Of a stretch of DNA of 31,816 nt, positions 1 to 7,267 are shown piece by piece (the stretch's first letter is position 1; each line of letters begins with the position of its first letter). The notes beneath the pieces are model-generated. The model was not told where the DNA came from, did not search any database, and saw only the letters and a program-made list of their open reading frames with translations. Source of the stretch: Allosediminivita sp964397775 (GTDB lineage: Bacteria; Pseudomonadota; Alphaproteobacteria; Rhodobacterales; Rhodobacteraceae); the NCBI GenBank assembly GCA_964397775.1, contig CAYNKL010000029.1, forward strand, positions 1-31,816. Reading direction: 5' to 3'. Made by a program: the position numbers and the translations under genes.

Positions 1-5
1 GCCAT
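1..5 (-). CDS. Possible start of a gene running off the left edge
   Basis: On the minus strand an ATG occurs at position 5 and is preceded by a purine-rich stretch (GGGGAGGG, positions 9-16) that could serve as a ribosome binding site. Only the first five bases of any coding region would lie in the window, so no product can be named. The spacing between the GGAGG core and the ATG is short (about 4-5 nt), so this is a weak call. The remaining stretch to position 211 shows no other gene and presumably holds the promoters of this gene and of the FKBP gene. Confidence 0.3.
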
Positions 6-211
6 GATCCCTCCCCGAAGTTGCGCTGATGCAGCGTTGCATGGCGCGGCTGCAGTGGAAAGAGGCCGAAAATGGCCGGATCGGAGCCGATTTTCTGCTT
101 GGCAGCGGCCAAAATGACACGTAGCTTCGGACGTTGACGAAGACCGAGCCACCCGCGCAGGAACGCGGCCTCGGAAATCCAAACCCTTTCCAAAGATCAA
201 CGGAGCAATAC

Positions 212-640
212 ATGACGCAGGTCAAATCCGGCGATACCGTCCGCATTCACTACACTGGCACCCTGTCCGACGGCAGCACCTTCGATTCGAGCGAGGGTCG
301 TGACCCGCTCGAGTTCACCGTGGGTTCGGGCCAGATCATCCCCGGTCTCGACACCGCCATGCCCGGCATGGCCGTGGGTGAAACCAAGCGGGTCGAGGTT
401 CCGGCCGAGCAGGCCTATGGCGAGCCCAACGCCGACGCGCTGCAGGCGGTGCCGCGCAGCGAGATCCCGGCGGACATCCCGCTCGACATCGGCACGCAGC
501 TGCAGGTGCAGACGCCCTCCGGCCAGGTGATGCCCGTGACGGTCGCGGAAGTGACCGAGGAGCAGGTGACGCTCGACGCGAACCATCCGCTGGCAGGCAA
601 GGACCTGACCTTCGACATCGAGCTGGTCGAGATCGCCTGA
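212..640 (+). CDS. SlyD-like FKBP-type peptidyl-prolyl cis-trans isomerase
   Basis: A 142-residue cytoplasmic protein predicted to catalyse proline cis-trans isomerisation and to act as a folding chaperone. The FKBP domain is split: residues 1 to about 70 (VRIHYTGTL, DPLEFTVGSGQIIPG) and the last strand (LTFDIELVEIA) form the FKBP fold, and residues about 70-125 (AYGEPN, AVPRSEIP, DANHPLAGK) match the insert-in-flap chaperone domain of SlyD. There is no signal peptide and no histidine/cysteine-rich metal-binding tail like that of E. coli SlyD. An in-frame TTG at 134 would add 26 residues unlike the family. I chose the ATG at 212 because it follows CGGAGC at suitable distance and starts at the usual family N-terminus. 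The gene ends about 80 nt before a strong intrinsic terminator. Confidence 0.93.
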   Translation: MTQVKSGDTVRIHYTGTLSDGSTFDSSEGRDPLEFTVGSGQIIPGLDTAMPGMAVGETKRVEVPAEQAYGEPNADALQAVPRSEIPADIPLDIGTQLQVQTPSGQVMPVTVAEVTEEQVTLDANHPLAGKDLTFDIELVEIA

Positions 641-717
641 TCGCCTTTGGCAGCGGCCCGCGCGGCCGCGCCTTCCGGACCCCCGGCGCTGCTTGCGCCG
701 GGCGCGGTCCTGAGACA

Positions 718-745
718 CCCTCCGTTGCGAAACGGAGGGTTTTTT
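718..745 (+). terminator. Intrinsic terminator overlapping the pcaD ribosome binding site
   Basis: A perfect 9-bp stem, CCCTCCGTT with AACGGAGGG, closes a GCGA tetraloop and is followed by six T residues. It terminates the FKBP transcript. The next start codon lies at 747, one base after the T run, and the GGAGG in the 3' arm (734-738) sits at ribosome-binding distance from it. Confidence 0.88.
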
Positions 746-746
746 C

Positions 747-1535
747 ATGCAGATGTGCGATATCGGCGGGCTGCGCCTGAATTATCGGATCGACGGGCCC
801 GAGGATGGCGCGCCGGTGGTCTTTGCCAATTCGCTCGGCACCGACCTGCGGCTCTGGGACGACGTGGTGGCGCGGATGCCCGAGGGGCTGCGCATGCTGC
901 GCTACGACAAGCGTGGGCATGGCCTGTCGGATTGTCCGCCGCCGCCCTATGCCATGGGCACGCTCGTCACCGACGTCGAGAAGCTCATGGATGCGCTGGG
1001 GTTCCGCGAGGCGATCTTCGTGGGGCTGTCCATCGGCGGCATGATCGCGCAGGGTCTGGCGGCCAAGCGTATGGATCTTGTGCGCGCCATGGTGCTGTCG
1101 AACACGGCGGCCAAGATCGGCACACGCGACATGTGGCAGGAGCGCGTGGCGCAGATCGAGGAAGGCGGCATCGCGGCGATCTCGGCGGGCACCATGGAGC
1201 GGTGGTTCGCGAAGCCCTTTCACCAGAGCAGCGGATTTCCGGCCTGGCAGCACATGCTGGAGCGGACGCCCCAGCCGGGCTACATCGGCTGCTGCCAGGC
1301 CATCGCGGGCAGCGATTTCATGACGCCCACCAGCGGCCTGCGCCTGCCGGTGCTGGGCATCGCAGGGTCCGAGGACGGATCGACCCCGCCGGATCTGGTG
1401 CGCGAGACGGTGGACCTTGTGCCCGGCTCGCGGCTGGAGATCATCCGGGGCGCGGGGCATCTGCCTTGCGTGGAGAAGCCGGACGAATACGCGGCGCTGC
1501 TGACCGAGTTCTTCCGGGCGCAGGGGGCGATCTGA
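747..1535 (+). CDS. pcaD: 3-oxoadipate enol-lactonase (PcaD), alpha/beta hydrolase
   Basis: A 262-residue cytoplasmic alpha/beta hydrolase predicted to hydrolyse 3-oxoadipate enol-lactone to 3-oxoadipate in the protocatechuate branch of the beta-ketoadipate pathway. The nucleophile elbow GLSIGG places the serine at residue 95, with the acid at D210 (SEDGSTP) and the histidine at H238 (GAGHLPCVEKP). The NSLGTDLRLWD segment at 28-38 is typical of PcaD and forms the oxyanion-hole side. Length and motifs fit the family. The start at 747 uses a Shine-Dalgarno sequence inside the preceding terminator stem; an alternative ATG lies at 753. pcaB is 7 kb away on the same strand, and pcaC, pcaH and pcaG are not in the window. 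A generic alpha/beta hydrolase cannot be fully excluded. Confidence 0.85.
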   Translation: MQMCDIGGLRLNYRIDGPEDGAPVVFANSLGTDLRLWDDVVARMPEGLRMLRYDKRGHGLSDCPPPPYAMGTLVTDVEKLMDALGFREAIFVGLSIGGMIAQGLAAKRMDLVRAMVLSNTAAKIGTRDMWQERVAQIEEGGIAAISAGTMERWFAKPFHQSSGFPAWQHMLERTPQPGYIGCCQAIAGSDFMTPTSGLRLPVLGIAGSEDGSTPPDLVRETVDLVPGSRLEIIRGAGHLPCVEKPDEYAALLTEFFRAQGAI

Positions 1536-1578
1536 GCGCGCCTTGCCTGCCCCTTCACTCTACTGCCCCCCTCCCTGG

Positions 1579-1601
1579 CCCTCCCCCTGACAGGGGGAGG
1601 G
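1579..1601. repeat. GC-rich palindrome, unit 1 of the pcaD-metG cluster
   Basis: CCCTCCCCCTG and CAGGGGGAGGG form an 11-bp inverted repeat around a single A. It is the first of three related palindromes between the convergent pcaD and metG genes and is the simplest of them. No T run follows on either strand, so a terminator role is possible but not shown. Confidence 0.6.
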
Positions 1602-1641
1602 GGCGCCGGTGGCGGGCCTTGGCGCGGGGAGCGTGGCCGTT

Positions 1642-1790
1642 GCGCCAGGTTGCTTCCGCCCCCTCACCCTGCCCTCTCCCCCGTGGGGAGAGGGTGGAGT
1701 GTTGCAACTGGCGCGAGAGACATTCGGATTGCACCGACCTTGGCCGATGTCGCCCCCTCTCCCCTCCGGGGGAGAGGGTCGGGGTGAGGG
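1642..1790. repeat. Pair of inverted REP-like palindromes, units 2 and 3
   Basis: Unit 2 has the core CCCTCTCCCC (1672-1681) / GGGGAGAGGG (1685-1694), with CCCTCACCCTG just before it. Unit 3 has the same core (1755-1764 / 1769-1778) followed by TCGGGGTGAGGG, so it is unit 2 in reverse orientation. Outer arms around unit 2, GCGCCAGGTTGC (1642-1653) and GCAACTGGCGC (1704-1714), extend its hairpin with one bulge. Together with unit 1 they fill the roughly 280-base gap between pcaD and metG, which holds no credible gene. The form resembles REP/BIME-type intergenic elements; that assignment is inference. Confidence 0.7.
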
Positions 1791-1813
1791 GAATCTTTCG
1801 GTCGTGAGGGCGA

Positions 1814-3523
1814 TCAGCGCGTGCCGGCGAAGCGGGATTGCCAGTCCTCGCGTTCCTCGTCGGTGATCTTGCGGAAGATGTTTTCCGGCACCTCGAAGGC
1901 ATGGCCCGGGGCCAAGGTTTCCAGCGCGGCGGCCACGTCGTCGGGCCAGCCCGCGTCCTCGGTCCGCAGCGCCGCGCGCAGAGTGGCGCAGGCGTCGGGG
2001 ATGAAGGGGGCCGAGATCACCGCGTAGAGGCGGATCAGGTTCAGCGCGAGGCGGATCTGCATTGCCGCCTGTTCCGGGTCTTCCTTGAAGGTGGCCCAGG
2101 GCGCGGCTTCCTGCAGGTACTCGTTGCCCAGCACCCAGGACGCGCGGAGGGCGGCGGCCGCCTTGCGGATCTCCATCGCCTCCATGTGGGTCTCGTATTC
2201 GCGGATCTTGGTGGTCAGGTCCGCGATCAGCCGGGCCTCGAGCGGCGTCTGCGCGCCGCCCTGCGGCACCTCTTCGCCGAACTTGGAGCGGCAGAACTTG
2301 GTCACGCGGCTGGCGAAGTTGCCCAGCACGTCGGCGAGGTCCTTGTTCACCGAGGTCTGGAAGTTCTCCCAGGTGAATTCGGCATCGCCGCTTTCGGGCG
2401 CGTGGCTGAGAAGCCACCAGCGCCAGTAGTCCGCCGGCAGGATCTCGAGCGCCTGGTCCATGAAGACGCCGCGCCCGCGCGAGGTGCTGAACTGGCCGCC
2501 GTCGTAGTTCAGGTAGTTGAACGACTTGATGTAGTCGACGAGCTTCCAGGGCTCGCCCGAGCCGAGGATCGTCGCGGGGAAGCTGAGCGTATGGAAGGGC
2601 ACGTTATCCTTGCCCATGAACTGGGTGTAGGTCACGTCGTCGGCGCCCTTGTCGGTGCGCCACCAGCGTTCCCAGTCCTCGCCCTTGCCGGCATCGACCC
2701 ATTCCTGCGCGCAGGCGATGTATTCGATGGGCGCGTCGAACCAGACGTAGAAGACCTTGCCCTCCATGCCCGGCCAGTCCTCGTCGCCGCGCTTGACCGG
2801 GATGCCCCAGTCGAGGTCACGCGTGATGCCGCGGTCCTGCAGGCCGTCGCCGTCGTTGAGCCATTTCTTGGCGATCGAGGTGGTCAGGATCGGCCAGTCG
2901 GCCTTGCTGTCGATCCACTTCTCAAGCTCGTCCTTCATGGTGGACTGACGCAGGTAGAGGTGCTTGGTCTCGCGCATCTCGAGGTCGGTCGCGCCCGAGA
3001 TCACCGAGCGCGGGTCGATCAGGTCCACCGGATCGAGCTGCTTGGTGCAGTTGTCGCACTGGTCGCCGCGGGCCGACTCAAAACCGCAGTTCGGACAGGT
3101 GCCCTCGATGTAGCGGTCGGGCAGGTAGCGGCCGTCGGTGGGCGAATACATCTGCGTTTCCGAGACTTCGCGGATGAGGCCCTGATCATAGAGCTGCTTG
3201 GCGAAGTGCTGCGTCAGGCGGTGGTTCTGCGGGCTGGAGGACCGGCCGAAGTGATCGAAGCTGAGGCGGAAGCCCTTGGCAATCTCGGCCTGCACGCCGT
3301 GCATTTCCTCGCAGTACTCGGCCACCGGCTTGCCCGCCTTGGCCGCGGCCAGTTCGGCGGGCGTGCCGTGTTCGTCGGTGGCGCAGAGGAACATGACCTC
3401 GTGCCCCCTGCCCCGCAGGTAGCGCGCGTAGAGGTCGGCGGGCAACTGGCTGCCCACGAGGTTGCCGAGATGCTTGATCCCGTTGATGTAGGGGATCGCC
3501 GAGGTGATGAGATGCCGTGCCAT
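1814..3523 (-). CDS. metG: Methionyl-tRNA synthetase (MetG)
   Basis: A 569-residue class I aminoacyl-tRNA synthetase that charges tRNA-Met in the cytoplasm. The N-terminus MARHLITSAIPYING leads into the HIGH-type signature HLGN at residues 18-21. A four-cysteine zinc knuckle (CPNCGFESARGDQCDNC) lies around residues 140-160. The KMSKS-type loop near residue 345 reads FSTSRGRG, so the lysine positions of the canonical loop are replaced. The anticodon-binding helical domain follows, and there is no C-terminal tRNA-binding EMAP-like extension. The start at 3523 follows AAGGCGGA; an upstream in-frame extension to 3592 contains no family sequence. An SDR gene lies 95 nt upstream on the same strand, and palindromic repeats follow the stop. 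Confidence 0.97.
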   Translation of the reverse strand: MARHLITSAIPYINGIKHLGNLVGSQLPADLYARYLRGRGHEVMFLCATDEHGTPAELAAAKAGKPVAEYCEEMHGVQAEIAKGFRLSFDHFGRSSSPQNHRLTQHFAKQLYDQGLIREVSETQMYSPTDGRYLPDRYIEGTCPNCGFESARGDQCDNCTKQLDPVDLIDPRSVISGATDLEMRETKHLYLRQSTMKDELEKWIDSKADWPILTTSIAKKWLNDGDGLQDRGITRDLDWGIPVKRGDEDWPGMEGKVFYVWFDAPIEYIACAQEWVDAGKGEDWERWWRTDKGADDVTYTQFMGKDNVPFHTLSFPATILGSGEPWKLVDYIKSFNYLNYDGGQFSTSRGRGVFMDQALEILPADYWRWWLLSHAPESGDAEFTWENFQTSVNKDLADVLGNFASRVTKFCRSKFGEEVPQGGAQTPLEARLIADLTTKIREYETHMEAMEIRKAAAALRASWVLGNEYLQEAAPWATFKEDPEQAAMQIRLALNLIRLYAVISAPFIPDACATLRAALRTEDAGWPDDVAAALETLAPGHAFEVPENIFRKITDEEREDWQSRFAGTR

Positions 3524-3583
3524 GGGTCCGCCTTGTCCGAATTTGCGCCCCATGTAACGCCCGCATGCCGCAAGGGCCAGAGG

Positions 3584-3601
3584 GGGCGGCACATGCCGCC
3601 C
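3584..3601 (-). terminator. Hairpin after the SDR gene, weak terminator candidate
   Basis: An 8-bp inverted repeat, GGGCGGCA with TGCCGCCC, lies 18 nt past the SDR stop codon and before metG on the minus strand. No T run follows, so it may only slow transcription or stabilise the message end. Confidence 0.3.
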
Positions 3602-3618
3602 TGCCGGGTGTCACCGCG

Positions 3619-4365
3619 TCACTGCGCGGTGTAGCCGCCGTCCACCAGATGGTAGGAGCCGGTGATGAAGCTGGCCTGGTCCGACAGCAGGTAGGTCACG
3701 AGCGAGGCGACCTCCTCGGAGGTGCCCATGCGCTTCAGCGCGTGCATCTGGCCCAGCGCGTCCTGGGTGTCCTGATCGAGAGAGGTCTCGAGCAGCGGGG
3801 TCTTGATGAAGCCCGGGCCGACGGCGTTGATGCGGATGTTGTCGGCGGCGTGTTCCAGCGCGGCGGACTTGGTCAGGCCGAGGATGCCGTGCTTGGCGGT
3901 CACGTAGGCCGAGGACCCCGCGATGCCGACCGAGCCGAGGATCGAGGCCACGTTCACGATCGCGCCGCCGCCGTTCTTGCGCATGACCGGGATGGCATGG
4001 CGCATGCCGTAGAAGACGCCGTTGAGGTTGATGTTGATGACCTGGTGCCAACCGTCGAGCGGGTATTCCCCGGTGGGCGCCTGCGGCCCGCCGATGCCGG
4101 CATTGTTGACCAGCAGGTGCAGACCGCCGGTCTGTTCAACCGCGTAGTTCACCATGGCCTCGACATCCTCGGGCTTGGAGATGTCGCCACCGACCGAGAG
4201 CGCGCCATGGCCGATTTCCTTTGCCTTGGCCGCGGCGGGGTCCTCGCGCAGGTCCTGCACGATGACCGTCGCGCCGCTTTCGGCAAGCTCCTTGGCGATG
4301 GCCGCACCGATGCCGGATGCCCCGCCGGTGACCAGTGCCGTCTTGCCGTCGAACCGAATGTCCAT
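3619..4365 (-). CDS. Short-chain dehydrogenase/reductase (classical SDR)
   Basis: A 248-residue cytoplasmic oxidoreductase that should use NAD(P)(H) on an alcohol or ketone; the substrate is not evident. The cofactor motif TGGASGIG lies at residues 13-20, NNAG at 87-90, and the catalytic set is S141, Y154 and K158 (YVTAK). D38 at the end of strand 2 (VQDLRED) suggests NAD(H) preference, by the usual SDR rule. The C-terminus SYHLVDGGYTAQ is the standard classical-SDR ending. The ATG at 4365 is preceded by AAAGGAGAGG, a strong ribosome binding site. The gene is upstream of metG in the same direction, though a shared transcript is not shown. The 227 nt between it and the divergent MFS gene include an AT-rich patch (4381-4396) that probably holds promoters. 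Confidence 0.92.
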   Translation of the reverse strand: MDIRFDGKTALVTGGASGIGAAIAKELAESGATVIVQDLREDPAAAKAKEIGHGALSVGGDISKPEDVEAMVNYAVEQTGGLHLLVNNAGIGGPQAPTGEYPLDGWHQVININLNGVFYGMRHAIPVMRKNGGGAIVNVASILGSVGIAGSSAYVTAKHGILGLTKSAALEHAADNIRINAVGPGFIKTPLLETSLDQDTQDALGQMHALKRMGTSEEVASLVTYLLSDQASFITGSYHLVDGGYTAQ

Positions 4366-4592
4366 GGCGACCTCTCCTTTCTGTTAATAATTTAGACAAT
4401 GTTGGGCGGTGGGACGGTTTTCAACCACGCCCGGTGAAAGCTGGACATGCACCCGGCGCAGAGCGGCGCTAGGGCTGCTTTGCGCCCTCTCCCTTGTCGG
4501 AAACGGGCGCGACGTGCGACGGCGGCGCGGGGAAAGGCAGAAGGGCCGGCGCCGAAGACGGGGGCGCGGCGCGGCAACGGGAGAGACGCGGG

Positions 4593-5882
4593 ATGTTCAG
4601 GACGTTTTCGGCAATCTGGGCGCTTCTGGTCGGCATGGTGCTGATCATGATGGGCAACGGCATGCACTTCACGCTGATCGGCGTGCGCGGCGGCATCGAG
4701 GGGTTTTCTTCGGCCGAGCTTGCCGTGGTGACCTCGGGCTACTTCATGGGGTTCCTGTCGGGCGCGCGGCTGGCGCCGGTGATGATCCGACGGGTGGGCC
4801 ACGTGCGGGTCTTCGCGGCGCTGGGGTCCTTCATGTCGGCTGGGCTGATCGCCTTTCCGCTGGTGACCGAACCCTGGGCCTGGACGCTGCTGCGCATCCT
4901 GCTGGGGTTCTGCATGTCCGGCGTCTACGTGACCGCGGAAAGCTGGCTCAACAACGCCGCCACAAATGAATCCCGCGGCAGCGTGCTGTCGGCCTACATG
5001 CTGGCCCAGACGCTGGGGATCATCGCCGCGCAGGGCATCCTGTCGGTGGGCGACGCCGGGGGATCGGCCCTGTTCATCGGCGCCTCGATCCTCGTCTCGG
5101 TCAGCTTTGCGCCGATCCTGCTGTCGGCGACGCCGGTGCCCGCGGCGGAACTGGCCAAGCCCATGTCGCTGCCGCGGTTGTTCCGGGAATCGCCGCTGGG
5201 CGCCGTGGGCATCATGCTGCTGGGCGGGGTCTTTGCCGCGCAGTCGGGCATGGGCGCGGTCTACGGCGCGCAGGTCGGGCTGACCGTGTCGCAGGTGGCG
5301 CTGTTCGTGGCCATGCTCTTTGCCGGAAGCCTGGTCCTGCAATACCCCATCGGGTTCCTGTCGGACCGCATGGACCGGCGCCGGCTGATCCTGGGCGCGG
5401 CGGTCTGCGGCGTGGGGGCCTGCGTGCTGGGTTTCCTGTCGCAGTCGCTGTGGTTCCTGATGGCGGCGGCCTTCATCGCGGGGGGCGTGGCGACACCGCT
5501 CTATTCGCTGTTCATCGCGCACACGAACGACTTCCTGCAGGTCGAGGACATGCCGGCAGCCTCGGGCGGGCTGGTCTTTGGCTACGGGCTGGGCGCGATC
5601 TTCGGCCCGCTCGTGACAGGCTGGACCATGCAGTACGTGGGGCCGGAAGGCTTCTGGCTGGTGATGCTGGTGCTTTTCGGGCTGATCGCGGGCTATGCCG
5701 CGTGGCGGATGACGCGGCGCGCCTCGGTCCCGGTGGACGAGACGGACGCCTACCTCAACGTGCTGCCCACCACCTCGCAGGTCGCGGTGGAGGCCGCCGG
5801 CGCCTGGGCCATCGACTATGCCGAGGGCCAGGCCGCCGAGGCCGAGGAAGAAGAGGCCCGCGCCCGCGGCGACGCGGCCTAG
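4593..5882 (+). CDS. MFS transporter, YcaD-like
   Basis: A 429-residue inner-membrane protein with about twelve hydrophobic segments. It belongs to the major facilitator superfamily; the substrate is unknown. The N-half contains GYFMGFLSGARLAPVMIRRVGH, the family's cytoplasmic loop 2-3, and AESWLNNAATNESRG, typical of YcaD-type members. The C-half repeats the loop as GFLSDRMDRRRL. The hydrophilic C-terminus begins with DAYLNVLPTTSQVAV near residue 385 and ends in an acidic tail (AEAEEEEARA). The start at 4593 follows GGGAGAGA; an in-frame upstream extension to 4494 lacks membrane segments and is unlikely. It overlaps the stop of the convergent paralogue by four bases. Confidence 0.92.
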   Translation: MFRTFSAIWALLVGMVLIMMGNGMHFTLIGVRGGIEGFSSAELAVVTSGYFMGFLSGARLAPVMIRRVGHVRVFAALGSFMSAGLIAFPLVTEPWAWTLLRILLGFCMSGVYVTAESWLNNAATNESRGSVLSAYMLAQTLGIIAAQGILSVGDAGGSALFIGASILVSVSFAPILLSATPVPAAELAKPMSLPRLFRESPLGAVGIMLLGGVFAAQSGMGAVYGAQVGLTVSQVALFVAMLFAGSLVLQYPIGFLSDRMDRRRLILGAAVCGVGACVLGFLSQSLWFLMAAAFIAGGVATPLYSLFIAHTNDFLQVEDMPAASGGLVFGYGLGAIFGPLVTGWTMQYVGPEGFWLVMLVLFGLIAGYAAWRMTRRASVPVDETDAYLNVLPTTSQVAVEAAGAWAIDYAEGQAAEAEEEEARARGDAA

Positions 5883-7105
5883 CGGCCCTCGGGGTCGCGG
5901 AAGCGCGCCAACAGCCGGCCCACCTGGAAGGAGGTGCGCGGCAGGTAGAGGTAGGGCGTGCGCGTTTCCGCCGGGCGGCGGCGCATCCGCAGGAGGCTGT
6001 AGAGGATGAGCCCCGCGTGCCCCGCGGCGATCAGCACGAAAAGCGCCCCCGGCCCGAAGCGCGCGATCAGGAGCGAGGCGAGCCAGGGCGCGGTGATCGC
6101 GCCCACCGCGAACCAGAACATCAGCGCCGCCGAAAGCGAGACGCGCTGATCGCTGCGGGCGTAGTCATGGGCGTGGGCGGCCCCGACCGAAAAGATCGGA
6201 TAGGTGGTCAGGCCGAAGATTCCTGCCATGAGGAAGGTGCCCGTGGCGCCCAGCGTCCCGGCCATGACGGTGGCCAAGGAACTGACGATGGCCGCCGCCG
6301 AAAGGCCGATCAGCACGTGGCGCCGGTCGAACCGGTCGGCGAGCCACCCCACAGGCAGTTGCGCCAGCGCCCCGCCCGCGACGTAGGAGGCGAGGAACAG
6401 CGCCGTCTGCCCTGCCCCGAGCCCCTGCGCGCTGGCATAGACCGGGCCCACCATGCGGAAGGCCGCGCCCGAGAGGGCCGCCACCAGCATGCCGACGACG
6501 GCGAGCGGCGAGATGGTCCAGGCGAGGCGCGGCTCCAGCCGCGGTGTCTCGGTCGTGACCGGCGGGCTGGCACGGCTGAGCGTGAGCGGCAGCAGGGCCG
6601 CGCAGCAGAGCAGCGCCAGCGTGTTGTAGCTGAAGTAGGCGGCGGGCGGCAGAATGCCGATCATGAGCTGCGCGGTCAGCGATGCCCCGAGGTCGGCCAC
6701 CCGGTAGCCGCCCAGCACGCGGCCGCGCGTCTCGTTGGTGACGGCCGCCTGCACCCAGGCCTCGATCACCGTATAGCAGCCCGCGATGCAAAGGCCCGTG
6801 GCCATGCGGAACATGGCCCAGGCGTAGGGATCGGTCACCATCATGTGGGCGAGCAGCCCCATGGCACCGAGCGCGGTGAAGGCCGCGAAGGCGCGCGAAT
6901 GCCCGACGCTGCCCATGAGCCGCGGCGCCCACCAGCAGCCGACGAAGAAGCCCACGTAATGCGCAGAGCCCAGCAGGCCGATCTGGCCGGTGGTGAAGCC
7001 GAGCTGCAGCCCCGAAAGCGCGTCGAGCGGCACCGAGGCGCCCGAGGAGAGCTGCAGGAAGACGACGGAAAGGATGAGGGCGGCGAAGGAGATGGGCAGG
7101 TGCAT
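5879..7105 (-). CDS. MFS transporter, YcaD-like paralogue
   Basis: A 408-residue inner-membrane major facilitator protein with about twelve predicted membrane segments; the substrate is unknown. It is similar in plan to its convergent neighbour: GFFVGCWWAPRLMGSVGHSRAF resembles the loop 2-3 region, AWVQAAVTNETRGRVLGG matches the AESWLNNAATNESRG region, and GWLADRFDRRHVL is the second-half loop. Near residue 385 the C-tail reads PYLYLPRTSFQVG, matching the tail motif of the neighbour. The ATG at 7105 starts a typical hydrophobic N-terminus (MHLPISFAALILSVVF). The stop TAG lies inside a CTAG that also supplies the other gene's stop. Confidence 0.92.
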   Translation of the reverse strand: MHLPISFAALILSVVFLQLSSGASVPLDALSGLQLGFTTGQIGLLGSAHYVGFFVGCWWAPRLMGSVGHSRAFAAFTALGAMGLLAHMMVTDPYAWAMFRMATGLCIAGCYTVIEAWVQAAVTNETRGRVLGGYRVADLGASLTAQLMIGILPPAAYFSYNTLALLCCAALLPLTLSRASPPVTTETPRLEPRLAWTISPLAVVGMLVAALSGAAFRMVGPVYASAQGLGAGQTALFLASYVAGGALAQLPVGWLADRFDRRHVLIGLSAAAIVSSLATVMAGTLGATGTFLMAGIFGLTTYPIFSVGAAHAHDYARSDQRVSLSAALMFWFAVGAITAPWLASLLIARFGPGALFVLIAAGHAGLILYSLLRMRRRPAETRTPYLYLPRTSFQVGRLLARFRDPEGR

Positions 7106-7208
7106 GGCGCTGCTTTGCCACGCCGGTCGTCGGAGGCGTGGCGGGATGCGACATGCGGGGTCGTTTTTCGCGCATCACATTACGTTGGCGATGCTGCCCT
7201 GCGTCGCA

Positions 7209-7265
7209 GGGGGCTCTGCCCCCGGCCCTGCGGGCCTCCCCCGAGGTATTTGCAGCGAGAAGAAG
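7209..7265 (+). repeat. Two-hairpin AAGAAGAAG repeat, copy 1
   Basis: This 57-nt element has stem 1 GGGGGC/GCCCCC (7209-7214, 7218-7223), stem 2 GGCCC/GGGCC (7224-7228, 7232-7236), and a 29-nt tail that starts TCCCCCGAGGTATTTGC and ends AGAAGAAG. The tail stops two bases before the truB stop codon on the opposite strand. Copies 2 and 3 at 16220-16276 and 29744-29806 have the same plan. The rest of the 7106-7208 gap shows no gene. Confidence 0.8.
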
Positions 7266-7267
7266 CC

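Noticed and set aside
1579..1790. CRISPR array in the palindrome cluster
   Set aside because: There are only three palindromes, they differ in orientation and spacing, and no cas genes are present.
1838..3634. 598-codon open frame on the plus strand opposite metG
   Set aside because: It is an antisense shadow of metG caused by high GC. Its translation is rich in V, G, A, R, H and D without motifs, while the minus frame is a clear methionyl-tRNA synthetase.
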